From Betaproteobacteria bacterium (lineage in GTDB: Bacteria > Pseudomonadota > Gammaproteobacteria > Burkholderiales > SG8-39), in NCBI GenBank assembly GCA_011391185.1, contig JAABRB010000111.1:1-9568 (forward strand): a stretch of DNA of 9,568 nt. Reading direction: 5' to 3'. The notes beneath the pieces are model-generated. The model was given only the letters and a program-made list of their open reading frames with translations. It was not told where the DNA came from and searched no databases. Shown piece after piece: positions 1-8,790 of this stretch (the stretch's first letter is position 1; the number at the start of each line of letters is the position of its first letter). The position numbers and the translations under genes were made by a program.

Positions 1-356
1 CCTGCCGCGAAGCTCGCGCCGATGGTGATCGCGGCGACGAGATAGCGTGCGGCGGCCCGCGCCACGGAGATCCTGGCGCCGTCGCGGCCGGTGAGCCGGA
101 GGCGCCAGGCCTTCATGGGCAGCGTTTGTCCGCGGTGCCAGAACCAGGCGAAGTAGATACCCAGCACGGTGACGAGGTAGATCTGGAGGATCGTCCGCGA
201 CAGTCCCGCGATCCGCTCGACCGCCGCGCCGTGAAAGAGCAGCGTGGCGATGAACAGGATGGCAGCGACGACGAGCGTCTCGTAGGTCATCGCGGCGACT
301 CGCCTGAGGATGCCGGCATGTCGCGCCGTCCCGTGCGTTCTCTCGGCCGGGGGCAT
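1..356 (-). CDS. RDD family membrane protein (5' part only; runs off the left edge)
   Basis: The minus-strand frame opens with ATG at 356-354 and stays open to the window edge, giving the first 118 residues. The N-terminus (MPPAERTHGTARHAGILRR) leads into a hydrophobic segment at about residues 26-42, a second one at about 55-73, and then the stretch HRGQTLPMKAWRLRL, typical of RDD proteins between the second and third membrane segments. A third hydrophobic segment begins near residue 107. The conserved arginine pair of helix 1 is present, but the usual following Asp is Glu (YET). RDD proteins are small polytopic membrane proteins, mostly of unknown role, some proposed to act in transport. 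The start lies 9 bp after the stop of the DUF3106 gene, so it is probably the last gene of the sigma-factor operon. No clear Shine-Dalgarno is seen. The family call is firm; the function is not. Confidence 0.85.
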   Translation of the reverse strand, partial: MPPAERTHGTARHAGILRRVAAMTYETLVVAAILFIATLLFHGAAVERIAGLSRTILQIYLVTVLGIYFAWFWHRGQTLPMKAWRLRLTGRDGARISVARAAARYLVAAITIGASFAA

Positions 357-365
357 GGGGCGCGA

Positions 366-926
366 CTACTGCGGCCGCAGACCGAGTGCTTCGGAGCCCG
401 GGGCGATCGGTTCGGATCCGGGCGTGGGCGCCGGCGTGGCGGCAGCGGTACGCGCCTCCTCGGCAGTACGCGCCTCCTCGGCGGCACGCGCCTCCTCGGC
501 GATGCGCGCCTCCTCGGCAGTACGCGCCTCCTTGGCGATGCGCGCCGCTTCGGCACGCTGGCGCTGGTATTCCTCCCAGTTGCGGCGCACTGTCGCCTTG
601 CGATCCGGCGAGAGCTGGTCGAATTCGCGAAATTGGGACCGGGCGGCGTTGCGCTGCTCGGGCGTGAGAGACACCCATTCCCGCATGCGTTGCTGGAGAC
701 GTTCCTGTTCGCTCGGACTCATCTTGCGATATCGATTCGCCACCCCCAGCCATTTCTGCTTGCGCTTCGCATCGAGGTCCTGCCACTCATCCTGAATGGG
801 CGCGAGGACCTGCCGCTGCTGCGGCGTGAGCTGATCCCAGGCGGGATCCTTGTTGCTGGGGCCCGCGGCGAACGCGGAGGCGGAGAGGAATAGCCAGACG
901 GCTACTCCGACGAGCGCTTTAACCAT
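366..926 (-). CDS. DUF3106 domain-containing secreted protein with repetitive C-terminal tail
   Basis: A 186-residue protein. Residues 1-21 (MVKALVGVAVWLFLSASAFAA) form a signal peptide, so the mature protein should be periplasmic. Residues 28-115 carry the repeated Trp/Leu/Pro/Gln pattern of DUF3106: WDQLTPQQRQVLAP, then a W..L....R.KWL..A.RY..M.P.EQ segment, then W..LTPEQR..AR..F. Residues about 126-161 are six copies of a six-residue EEARTA-like unit predicted to form a charged helix; a Pro-rich tail ends the protein. The ATG at 926 is chosen over the upstream extension because it directly precedes the signal peptide; it lies 25 bp inside the end of the DUF3619 gene, suggesting translational coupling. 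A GGGG stretch sits 8 nt upstream of the ATG. The biochemical role of the family is unknown; the operon places it as a possible envelope effector or sensor of the sigma/DUF3619 pair (inference). Confidence 0.85.
   Translation of the reverse strand: MVKALVGVAVWLFLSASAFAAGPSNKDPAWDQLTPQQRQVLAPIQDEWQDLDAKRKQKWLGVANRYRKMSPSEQERLQQRMREWVSLTPEQRNAARSQFREFDQLSPDRKATVRRNWEEYQRQRAEAARIAKEARTAEEARIAEEARAAEEARTAEEARTAAATPAPTPGSEPIAPGSEALGLRPQ
444..558. repeat. 18-bp tandem repeat, six units, inside the DUF3106 gene
   Basis: The plus-strand unit CGCGCCTCCTCGGCAGTA occurs in register at 451, 469, 487, 505, 523 and 541. Units 1 and 4 are identical, units 2, 3 and 5 differ by two to four bases and the last is more diverged. 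Read on the minus strand it encodes six-residue E-E-A-R-(T/I/A)-A repeats. The near-identity of neighbouring units suggests slippage or unequal recombination, so copy number may vary between strains. Confidence 0.9.
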
Positions 927-1287
927 GCCTGAAACCCCGGGTCCAGATAGGCGTCGATCGGGAGTTCGCCTTGCAGGAGCTGGGAGTCGATCTCGGCGGT
1001 GTCGGATGCCGCGAGCGCTCGCTGCTGGCTGTCCTGCCAGTGTTGAAGTCCGACGAGTCCGCCGACGAGCAGCATCGCGGGGAGCAGCACGTGCGAGATC
1101 CACTGGGACGGTCCGGCGAGACGTGCCGCGAGACCGTCAGCGATGGCCAGCAGCAGCGGGGGATCAATGCGACGTTGCGATGCGAGGGCCCGAGCGCGGG
1201 CCGCCTTGAGACGCTCCAAGGCCTCCGCGGGCAAGTCGAGCCCGCCGTCGAGGGTCCGCACGATCTTGCGGCCGAATTCGCGTTCGT

Positions 1288-1291
<4 letters not shown>
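902..1291 (-). CDS. DUF3619 family single-pass membrane protein, candidate anti-sigma factor
   Basis: A 129-residue protein starting MNEREFGRKIVRTLD. The N-terminal half (1-60) is charged and helical. One transmembrane segment lies at about 63-83 (WISHVLLPAMLLVGGLVGLQ), and the C-terminal part ends with ELPIDAYLDPGFQAWLK, the conserved tail of DUF3619. The ATG (1291-1289) overlaps the sigma factor stop in an ATGA arrangement, so the two are translationally coupled. A cytoplasmic N-terminus, one membrane helix and a position directly after a sigma gene are the architecture expected of a membrane-bound anti-sigma factor. That role is inferred from context and topology; the family itself has no assigned function. 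Confidence 0.85.
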
Positions 1292-1854
<563 letters not shown>

Positions 1855-1885
1855 GTGACTGCCCCAGTGCCAGGGAATGTCCGAT

Positions 1886-1916
1886 CAAAGGGGGATACCT
1901 CCTCCTTTAACCCCCT
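1886..1916 (-). promoter_or_regulatory. Strong Shine-Dalgarno and TTG upstream of the sigma gene, within a G5/C5 hairpin
   Basis: On the minus strand AAAGGAGGAGG (1908-1898) lies 9 nt before a TTG at 1888-1886, a textbook ribosome-binding arrangement. It is flanked by GGGGG (1915-1911) and CCCCC (1894-1890), which can pair with an adjoining A-T pair to place the Shine-Dalgarno in a 16-nt loop. The TTG frame runs out of phase with the sigma gene; removing one G from the GGGG run at 1862-1865 (plus-strand CCCC) would join the two into one frame. Confidence 0.5.
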
Positions 1917-1924
1917 ACTTCAGA

Positions 1925-1963
1925 GGAAGCTCCGGTTTGTTCTCCGAACAAACCGGAGCTTTC
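1925..1963. other. Perfect 16-bp hairpin in the divergent intergenic region
   Basis: AAGCTCCGGTTTGTTC (1927-1942) and its exact reverse complement GAACAAACCGGAGCTT (1946-1961) are separated by a 3-nt loop, with a G-T and a G-C pair extending the outer end. No T-run follows on either strand, so a standard intrinsic terminator is not supported. It sits in the 5' region of the sigma gene transcript and could be an operator, an mRNA leader structure or a repeat remnant. Confidence 0.8.
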
Positions 1964-2072
1964 CCAAATGTTCCGCGCGGCGGAAAGTGCCGGATGACCG
2001 CGGCCGGATGGTAACAAACTGGATGCCGCGGGCACGGCCGACGCACCGCGCCCACTGCGCGGGCGCGTTGGC

Positions 2073-2101
2073 TTGACCAAACGGCGACGACCCCGTAACC
2101 T
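2073..2101 (+). promoter_or_regulatory. Candidate sigma-70 promoter for ilvB
   Basis: TTGACC at 2073-2078 matches five of six bases of the -35 consensus. TAACCT at 2096-2101 keeps the key T, A and final T of a -10 box. The spacer is 17 bp. Transcription would begin near 2108, leaving a leader of about 125 nt before ilvB. This is pattern matching only; the -10 match is weak. Confidence 0.4.
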
Positions 2102-2233
2102 TCATAGTTTTCGTTATGTATTCAACAGTTTCGCCATCCTGAATCGCTGTCTTTGGCCGCTTTTCGCCGTTCTGGACTGGCGTCAATTCCGTCTTTCAAC
2201 CCGTCTATCGGACATGAGTTGACCCTTCGTCGT

Positions 2234-3940
2234 ATGGAAATCAGTGGGGCAGAGATCGTCATCAAGTGCCTGCAGGCCGAAGGGGTCGAGTACGTGTTCG
2301 GCTACCCCGGCGGTGCAGTACTCGTGATCTACGATGAGTTGTTTAAGCAGGACAAGGTCAAGCATGTGCTGGTTCGCCACGAGCAGGGCGCCGCGCACGC
2401 GGCGGACGGCTACTCGCGCGCCAGCCAGAAGACCGGCGTTTGCCTCGTCACGTCGGGACCGGGCGTCACCAATGCCGTGACGGGCATCGCCACCGCCTAT
2501 ATGGACTCGATCCCGATGGTCGTCATCACCGGCCAGGTCCCCACCCATGCCATCGGCCAGGACGCGTTCCAGGAAGTCGATGCGGTCGGCATCACGCGAC
2601 CGTGCGTGAAGCACAACTTTCTGGTCAAGGATGTGCGCGCCATCGCGCCGACGATCAAGAAGGCGTTCTATCTCGCCCGGACCGGGCGTCCGGGGCCGGT
2701 GCTGGTCGACATTCCGAAGGACATCACGGTCGCCACGTGCGAGTTCGAATATCCCGATTCGATCGCGATGCGGTCCTACAGCCCTGTCGTCAAGGGACAT
2801 CCGGGGCAGGTGAAGAAGGCGGCGCAACTAATCCTCGAGGCGCAGCGCCCGATGGTGTACACCGGCGGCGGCGTCGTGCTCTCGGAGGCGGCACCCCAGC
2901 TGACCCGGCTGGTGAAGCTGCTCGGCTTTCCCGTCACGAATACGCTCATGGGGCTGGGCGGCTATCCCGGCGCGGATCCGCAGTTCCTCGGCATGCTCGG
3001 CATGCACGGCACGTATGAAGCCAACATGGCGATGCAGCACTGCGACGTGCTGCTCGCGATCGGCTCGCGCTTCGATGACCGCGTCATCGGCAACCCCGCA
3101 CACTTCGGTTCCGTGCCACGCAGGATCATTCACATCGATATCGACCCGTCGTCGATCTCCAAGCGCGTCAAGGTCGACGTGCCGATTGTCGGACACGTCC
3201 CCGACGTCCTGGAGGATCTCCAGCGGTTGCTCGAACCGCAGGTCGGCAAGCTCGACGCACCGGCGCTCAAGAGCTGGTGGGCGCAGATCGAGCTCTGGCG
3301 TGCGCGCGACTGCCTGCGCTACGACCGCGCCAGCCCGATCATCAAGCCGCAGCACGTCATCGAAAAGCTCTACGAAGTGACCGGAGGCGATGCGTTCATC
3401 ACTTCCGACGTCGGTCAGCACCAGATGTGGGCGGCGCAGTTCTACAAGTTTGCCAAGCCGCGGCGCTGGATCAATTCCGGCGGCCTTGGAACGATGGGAT
3501 TCGGCCTGCCCGCCGCAATGGGCGTACAGCTTGCCAATCCGGGCGCGCCGGTCGCCTGCGTGACCGGCGAAGCGAGTTTCATGATGTGCATGCAGGAGCT
3601 TTCCACCTGCAAGCAGTATCGATTGCCCATCAAAGTGGTGAACCTGAACAATCGATACATGGGCATGGTCAGGCAATGGCAGCAGTTCTTCCATGGCAAC
3701 CGGTATTCCGAGTCGTACATGGATGCGCTGCCGGATTTCGTGAAGCTTGCCGAAGCCTTCGGTCATGTCGGAATGCGCATCGAGAAGCCGGCCGACGTCG
3801 AGCCCGCTTTGCGCGAGGCGTTCAAGCGGACCGACGAACTCGTGCTGCTCGACTTCCTGACGGACCAGACGGAGAACGTCTTTCCCATGGTGCCTGGCGG
3901 CAAGGGCATGAGCGAGATGATTCTCGCCGAAGAGCTCTGA
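2234..3940 (+). CDS. ilvB: Acetolactate (acetohydroxyacid) synthase, large catalytic subunit
   Basis: A 568-residue thiamine-diphosphate enzyme. It condenses two pyruvates to 2-acetolactate, or pyruvate with 2-oxobutyrate to 2-aceto-2-hydroxybutyrate, the first common step to valine, leucine and isoleucine. The N-terminal pyrimidine-binding domain starts GAEIVIKCLQAEGVEYVFGYPGG and has the catalytic glutamate at E50 (RHEQGAAHAADGYSR). The central domain contains RFDDRVIGNP and the IDIDPSSISKRV segment. The C-terminal pyrophosphate domain has the metal site as G445-E446-A447 with N472-N473 downstream. The usual GDG is therefore GEA; a Glu here is common in betaproteobacterial homologues. The start at 2234 (MEISGAEIVIK) matches homologues; a longer frame from 2153 adds 27 unrelated residues and is rejected. 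No clear Shine-Dalgarno is visible. ilvN follows after 23 bp. Equivalent names include ilvI. Confidence 0.97.
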   Translation: MEISGAEIVIKCLQAEGVEYVFGYPGGAVLVIYDELFKQDKVKHVLVRHEQGAAHAADGYSRASQKTGVCLVTSGPGVTNAVTGIATAYMDSIPMVVITGQVPTHAIGQDAFQEVDAVGITRPCVKHNFLVKDVRAIAPTIKKAFYLARTGRPGPVLVDIPKDITVATCEFEYPDSIAMRSYSPVVKGHPGQVKKAAQLILEAQRPMVYTGGGVVLSEAAPQLTRLVKLLGFPVTNTLMGLGGYPGADPQFLGMLGMHGTYEANMAMQHCDVLLAIGSRFDDRVIGNPAHFGSVPRRIIHIDIDPSSISKRVKVDVPIVGHVPDVLEDLQRLLEPQVGKLDAPALKSWWAQIELWRARDCLRYDRASPIIKPQHVIEKLYEVTGGDAFITSDVGQHQMWAAQFYKFAKPRRWINSGGLGTMGFGLPAAMGVQLANPGAPVACVTGEASFMMCMQELSTCKQYRLPIKVVNLNNRYMGMVRQWQQFFHGNRYSESYMDALPDFVKLAEAFGHVGMRIEKPADVEPALREAFKRTDELVLLDFLTDQTENVFPMVPGGKGMSEMILAEEL

Positions 3941-3963
3941 CCCGGCCCCGCGGAACCCGGTCG

Positions 3964-5564
<1,601 letters not shown>

Positions 5565-5601
5565 GCGGTATGTCGACAAGGCAATCCATCGTTCGGTTGC
5601 G

Positions 5602-6243
5602 ATGACCGACTATCCCCACCCGATCATCGCTCGCGAGGGCTGGGGCCACGTCGCGGTCACGATCGCGGCCGCGCTGGCGGTAGGGTGGCTTGCGGGCTGG
5701 TGGTGGTCGGCTCCGCTGTGGATCGCCGCGCTCTTCGTGCTCCAGTTCTTCCGCGATCCGCCGCGGCAGATTCCGGGCACCGAGCGAACGGTCGTCTCGC
5801 CGGCCGATGGCCGGATCGTGGCCGTCGGGAAGGCAGAGGACGCCTACCTGAAGCGCGAGGCGCTGAAGGTCAGCGTGTTCATGAACGTGTTCAACGTGCA
5901 CGCAAACCGCTCGCCCGTGGACGGCGAGGTGAAGGATTGCTGGTACTCGTCCGGAACCTTCATCAATGCGGCGCTCGACAAGGCGTCACTCGACAACGAG
6001 CGCAACGCATTGTGGCTCCGTGCGGCGGGCGGCGCGGACGTGACGTGCGTGCAAATCGCAGGGCTGATCGCGCGGCGCATCCTCTGCTATGTCAAGGCCG
6101 GAGATCGACTGCGCCGGGGCGAGCGCTTCGGTTTCATCCGGTTCGGCTCACGCGTTGATGTCTATCTGCCGCTCGGCGCCACGGTGAAAGTGGAACTCGG
6201 GCAGACCGTGCGCGGCGGCGCGACGGTTCTTGCGGAGCTCTGA
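5602..6243 (+). CDS. psd: Phosphatidylserine decarboxylase proenzyme (short type)
   Basis: A 213-residue protein that decarboxylates phosphatidylserine to phosphatidylethanolamine at the inner membrane. The N-terminus [11 protein letters not shown] is typical of the short PSD type. Hydrophobic segments lie at about residues 16-31 and 36-50. Conserved stretches are [39 protein letters not shown] and [10 protein letters not shown]. The self-cleavage site is G182-S183 in [11 protein letters not shown]; Ser183 should become the pyruvoyl prosthetic group of the small alpha chain. The start at 5602 lies 37 bp after ilvC with only a distant weak Shine-Dalgarno. An 11-codon ORF (5570-5605) overlaps it as ATGA and could deliver ribosomes. 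psd is followed without a gap by pssA, which makes its substrate. Confidence 0.97.
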   Translation: MTDYPHPIIAREGWGHVAVTIAAALAVGWLAGWWWSAPLWIAALFVLQFFRDPPRQIPGTERTVVSPADGRIVAVGKAEDAYLKREALKVSVFMNVFNVHANRSPVDGEVKDCWYSSGTFINAALDKASLDNERNALWLRAAGGADVTCVQIAGLIARRILCYVKAGDRLRRGERFGFIRFGSRVDVYLPLGATVKVELGQTVRGGATVLAEL

Positions 6244-7002
6244 GTGGCCCGGCTGCGACGCGGCGGGAGGGGTTTTCTGCGTGGCACGTTGCGCCGGCGC
6301 GGCATTTACCTGCTGCCAAACCTTCTGACCACCGGTGCGCTATTTGCCGGTTTCTACGCCATTGTGCAGGCGATGAATTCGCAGTATGAGCAGGCGGCCA
6401 TTGCCGTGTTCGTCGCGATGGTGCTCGACGGTCTGGACGGACGCGTCGCGCGGATGACGCGCACGCAAAGCGAATTCGGCGCCGAGTACGACAGCCTGTC
6501 CGACATGGTCTGTTTCGGGGCTGCACCGGCGCTCATCATGTACGAGTGGGCACTCCAGGGGCTCGGCCGGGTGGGCTGGATCATCGCGTTCGTCTTCTGC
6601 GTCGGTGCCGCGTTGCGGCTCGCACGTTTCAACACGAACATCGAGATCGTCGACAAGCGCTATTTCCAGGGGCTGCCGAGTCCGGCTGCTGCTGCGCTGG
6701 TCGTGGGGTTCATCTGGGTGAGCGATGACTTCCAGATTGCCCGGGTGGAGACGGTGCGATGGCTTGCGGCCGCCCTGACCCTGTACGCCGGGCTCACGAT
6801 GGTCGCGAACGTTCCGTTCTACAGCTTCAAGGACTTCAACCTGCGGCGCAGCGTGCCGTTCTGGGCGATCCTGCTCGTCGTCCTCGCGCTCGTCATGATC
6901 TCGGCGAAACCGCCCCTTGTTCTCTTCGGGCTCTTTGTCGCCTACGGGTTTTCCGGGTACGCCCTGTGGTTCTGGAAGCGCCGTCGCAGGCTGCCGCGCT
7001 GA
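6244..7002 (+). CDS. pssA: CDP-diacylglycerol-serine O-phosphatidyltransferase
   Basis: A 252-residue polytopic inner-membrane enzyme that makes phosphatidylserine from CDP-diacylglycerol and serine, supplying Psd. The CDP-alcohol phosphatidyltransferase signature is complete: D62, D65-G66, A69-R70, G79, D83 and D87 (LDGLDGRVAR...FGAEYDSLSD). After a basic N-terminus (RLRRGGRG...LRRRG), the segment YLLPNLLTTGALFAGFYAIV begins the membrane core; further hydrophobic segments follow at about 111-123, 151-163, 177-191, 203-218 and 222-240. It ends in a basic tail (KRRRRLPR). The GTG at 6244 directly follows the psd stop TGA with no spacer, so translation is probably coupled. FQGLPSPAAAA is typical of the PssA subfamily as opposed to other CDP-alcohol transferases. 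Confidence 0.95.
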   Translation: MARLRRGGRGFLRGTLRRRGIYLLPNLLTTGALFAGFYAIVQAMNSQYEQAAIAVFVAMVLDGLDGRVARMTRTQSEFGAEYDSLSDMVCFGAAPALIMYEWALQGLGRVGWIIAFVFCVGAALRLARFNTNIEIVDKRYFQGLPSPAAAALVVGFIWVSDDFQIARVETVRWLAAALTLYAGLTMVANVPFYSFKDFNLRRSVPFWAILLVVLALVMISAKPPLVLFGLFVAYGFSGYALWFWKRRRRLPR

Positions 7003-7010
7003 CGGGATAT

Positions 7011-7038
7011 TGCGCCGGTCCGGATTTGCCGCTATAGT
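7011..7038 (+). promoter_or_regulatory. Candidate promoter for the leuA leader
   Basis: TATAGT at 7033-7038 is a five-of-six match to the -10 consensus. ATTGCG at 7011-7016, 16 bp upstream, is a weak -35. Transcription starting 6-8 bp after the -10 would begin at about 7044-7046, essentially on the A of the leader ORF start codon (7046). That arrangement predicts a leaderless small ORF. Confidence 0.5.
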
Positions 7039-7045
7039 TTCCCGC

Positions 7046-7141
7046 ATGGCTCTCACCGCCACGCTTTTCCAGATGCAATTCCAGGCGCTTCCGCTGCTCG
7101 GCGGCGCGCTGCATCTGCTGCTGCGCCCCGCGCGCAGCTAA
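7046..7141 (+). CDS. Leucine-rich leader peptide upstream of leuA (probably leaderless)
   Basis: A 31-codon ORF starting MALTATLFQMQFQALPLL and ending LHLLLRPARS, then TAA. Nine of 31 residues are Leu, including a run of three consecutive CTG codons at residues 24-26 (7115-7123), with further Leu at 15, 17, 18 and 22. It starts about 8 bp after a TATAGT box with no room for a Shine-Dalgarno, so it is likely translated from a leaderless transcript. It ends 88 bp before leuA, in a region with alternative hairpins. Leucine-codon leader peptides controlling leuA are well known from enterics and actinobacteria, and this arrangement has the same layout. No known peptide family is recognised. Function is inferred; the ORF is short and could be fortuitous, but the Leu run, promoter and hairpins agree. 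Confidence 0.6.
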   Translation: MALTATLFQMQFQALPLLGGALHLLLRPARS

Positions 7142-7207
7142 CCCCCACCCCCCAATTCGAGCAGTATCCGCCGCGGCGCCTCCAGGGCACCGCGGGAAGT
7201 CCGTGCC
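7120..7207 (+). promoter_or_regulatory. Putative leuA attenuator with alternative hairpins
   Basis: Hairpin A: GCTGCGC (7120-7126) pairs with GCGCAGC (7132-7138) and begins inside the Leu codon run of the leader ORF. Hairpin B: CCGCGG (7171-7176) pairs with CCGCGG (7190-7195), with inner GCC/GGC pairs around a 5-nt loop. Hairpin C: GGCAC (7186-7190) pairs with GTGCC (7203-7207), with an inner GG/CC. B and C share bases 7186-7195 and exclude each other. C ends 11 nt before the leuA Shine-Dalgarno (GGAGA, 7219-7223). A C-rich stretch (7141-7153) follows the leader stop. No T-run is present, so control of leuA translation or Rho-dependent termination is as likely as intrinsic termination. Confidence 0.45.
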
Positions 7208-7229
7208 GCCCATGTGACCGGAGAACGAC

Positions 7230-8780
7230 ATGACCGAAAAATTGATCATCTTCGATACGACGCTTCGCGACGGCGAGCAAAGCCCCGGCGCGTCGATGAC
7301 CCGCGAAGAGAAGATTCGCATCGCCAGGCAGCTCGAGCGCCTGCGCGTCGACGTGATCGAAGCCGGCTTTCCGGCCGCCTCCAACGGCGACTTCGAGGCC
7401 GTGCGCGCGATCGCCGACAGTATCAAGGGCTGCACGATCGCCGGGCTGTGCCGCGCGAACGACCGTGACATTTCGCGGGGAGCGGAAGCGCTCAAGGGCG
7501 CGGCTGCGCCGCGCATCCACACGTTCATCGCCACCAGCGCGCTGCACATGGAGAAGAAGCTCCGCATGACGCCCGATCAGGTGCTGGAGCAGGCGCGGCT
7601 CGCGGTGCGCTTCGCCCGCAAGCATTGCGACGACGTGGAGTTCTCTCCGGAGGATGCGAGCCGCTCCGAGGCCGACTTCCTCTGCCGCGTTCTCGAAGCG
7701 GCAATCACGGAAGGCGCCCGGACGATCAACATCGCCGACACGGTGGGTTACGCCATCCCGCAGCAGTTCGGCGATTTTGTCCGGACGCTGCGCGAACGGG
7801 TCCCGAACTCGGACAAGGCGGTCTGGTCGGTTCATTGCCACAATGACCTCGGCATGGCGGTCGCAAACTCGCTCGCCGGCGTGATGATCGGCGGTGCGCG
7901 CCAGATCGAGTGCACCGTGAACGGATTGGGCGAGCGTGCCGGGAACACCTCGCTCGAGGAAGTCGTGATGGCGGTCGCAACACGGCGCGATTTCTTCGGC
8001 CTGGAGACCCGCATTGACACGACGCAGATCGTCCCGGCCTCGCGACTCGTTTCCCAGATCACGGGCTTCGTCGTCCAGCCCAACAAGGCGATCGTTGGCG
8101 CCAACGCCTTTGCGCACGCCTCCGGGATCCACCAGGACGGTGTCCTCAAGGCCCGCCAGACCTACGAGATCATGCAGGCTGAGGACGTCGGCTGGGTCAC
8201 CAACAAGATTGTGCTCGGCAAGCTCTCCGGTCGGAATGCATTCAAGCAGCGGCTGAAGGAGATCGGCATCGAGCTCGACTCCGAGGAGGCCGTGAATGCC
8301 GCGTTCCAGCGATTCAAGGATCTCGCCGACAAAAAAGCGGACATCTTCGACGAAGACCTCCACGCGCTGGTTTCCGACGAAGCGGTCACCGCGGAGTCCG
8401 AGCACTGGCGCCTGGTGCACATGAGCCAGGCAAGCGGCATGGGCGAGCAGCCGCATGCGAGCGTCGTGCTGGGCGAGGGCGCGGCGGAGCGCAAGGCGGA
8501 CTCGCCGGGGGACGGCCCGGTGGACGCCACGTTCAAGGCGATCGAAAGTATCGCCAAGAGTGGTGCGGACCTCCTGCTTTACTCGGTGAACGCCGTCACG
8601 CAGGGCACCGAGTCTCAGGGAGAGGTGACGGTGCGGCTGGCGAGGGGCGGACGGATCGTGAACGGCGTCGGCGCCGACACGGACATCGTTGTCGCCTCGG
8701 CGAAAGCTTACGTGAACGCTTTGAACAGGCTCCGGAGCAATGTCGAGCGCGTGAACCCGCAAATGCAGTCGACGCCCTGA
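7230..8780 (+). CDS. leuA: 2-isopropylmalate synthase
   Basis: A 516-residue enzyme that condenses acetyl-CoA with 2-oxoisovalerate to 2-isopropylmalate, the first committed step to leucine. The TIM barrel (about 4-270) starts [15 protein letters not shown] with R13 and metal ligand D14. The other metal ligands are H202 and H204 in [14 protein letters not shown]. The signature [18 protein letters not shown] follows, then the subdomain [12 protein letters not shown]. The C-terminal LeuA allosteric domain (about 395-505), site of leucine feedback inhibition, starts near [12 protein letters not shown] and includes [26 protein letters not shown] and [19 protein letters not shown]. Length and residue numbering match the full-length short-type LeuA of enterics. 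The ATG has GGAGA 6 nt upstream. The neighbourhood with ilvBNC, plus the upstream leader, supports its pathway role and leucine-responsive control. Confidence 0.98.
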   Translation: MTEKLIIFDTTLRDGEQSPGASMTREEKIRIARQLERLRVDVIEAGFPAASNGDFEAVRAIADSIKGCTIAGLCRANDRDISRGAEALKGAAAPRIHTFIATSALHMEKKLRMTPDQVLEQARLAVRFARKHCDDVEFSPEDASRSEADFLCRVLEAAITEGARTINIADTVGYAIPQQFGDFVRTLRERVPNSDKAVWSVHCHNDLGMAVANSLAGVMIGGARQIECTVNGLGERAGNTSLEEVVMAVATRRDFFGLETRIDTTQIVPASRLVSQITGFVVQPNKAIVGANAFAHASGIHQDGVLKARQTYEIMQAEDVGWVTNKIVLGKLSGRNAFKQRLKEIGIELDSEEAVNAAFQRFKDLADKKADIFDEDLHALVSDEAVTAESEHWRLVHMSQASGMGEQPHASVVLGEGAAERKADSPGDGPVDATFKAIESIAKSGADLLLYSVNAVTQGTESQGEVTVRLARGGRIVNGVGADTDIVVASAKAYVNALNRLRSNVERVNPQMQSTP

Positions 8781-8790
8781 CGGAGACTCC

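Larger units (their letters stand above)
1855..2233. other. Divergent intergenic region between the sigma operon and ilvB
   Basis: No convincing protein-coding gene is seen here. The region holds the sigma-gene ribosome-binding site (1886-1916), the 16-bp hairpin (1925-1963), a small hairpin TTCCGC-GCG-GCGGAA (1971-1985), a GC hairpin CGCGCCC/GGGCGCG (2047-2053 with 2061-2067), and a candidate ilvB promoter (2073-2101). The stretch 2102-2233 is richer in T and lower in GC than the genes around it, as expected of a 5' leader. It contains an 8-codon ORF (2116-2142) without branched-chain residue enrichment and an ATG-AGT-TGA triplet run at 2214-2222; neither is a convincing regulatory ORF. Confidence 0.6.

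Noticed and set aside
126..893. Long plus-strand frames over the DUF3106/RDD region
   Set aside because: These are high-GC shadows of the minus-strand DUF3106 and RDD genes; they have repetitive Arg/Leu composition and no recognisable domain.
1925..1976. ECF-type (GGAAC / TCTGA) autoregulatory promoter for the sigma operon
   Set aside because: GGAAC- and TCTGA-like words occur on the minus strand here, but the spacing between them is too short or the second box is missing.
2116..2142. Eight-codon ORF (MYSTVSPS) as an ilvB attenuation leader peptide
   Set aside because: It has only one branched-chain codon (Val), and no following terminator/antiterminator pair is visible.
1920..2186. 88-residue minus-strand ORF across the divergent intergenic region
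   Set aside because: It runs through the hairpins and the candidate ilvB promoter, has no recognisable domain, and partly encodes the palindrome.
2214..2222. ATG-AGT-TGA minimal uORF just before ilvB
   Set aside because: A nine-base pattern like this is expected by chance and has no ribosome-binding site.
2153..2233. N-terminal extension of IlvB from the ATG at 2153
   Set aside because: The 27 added residues do not resemble IlvB, and homologues begin at MEISGAEIV-like sequence, which fits the ATG at 2234.
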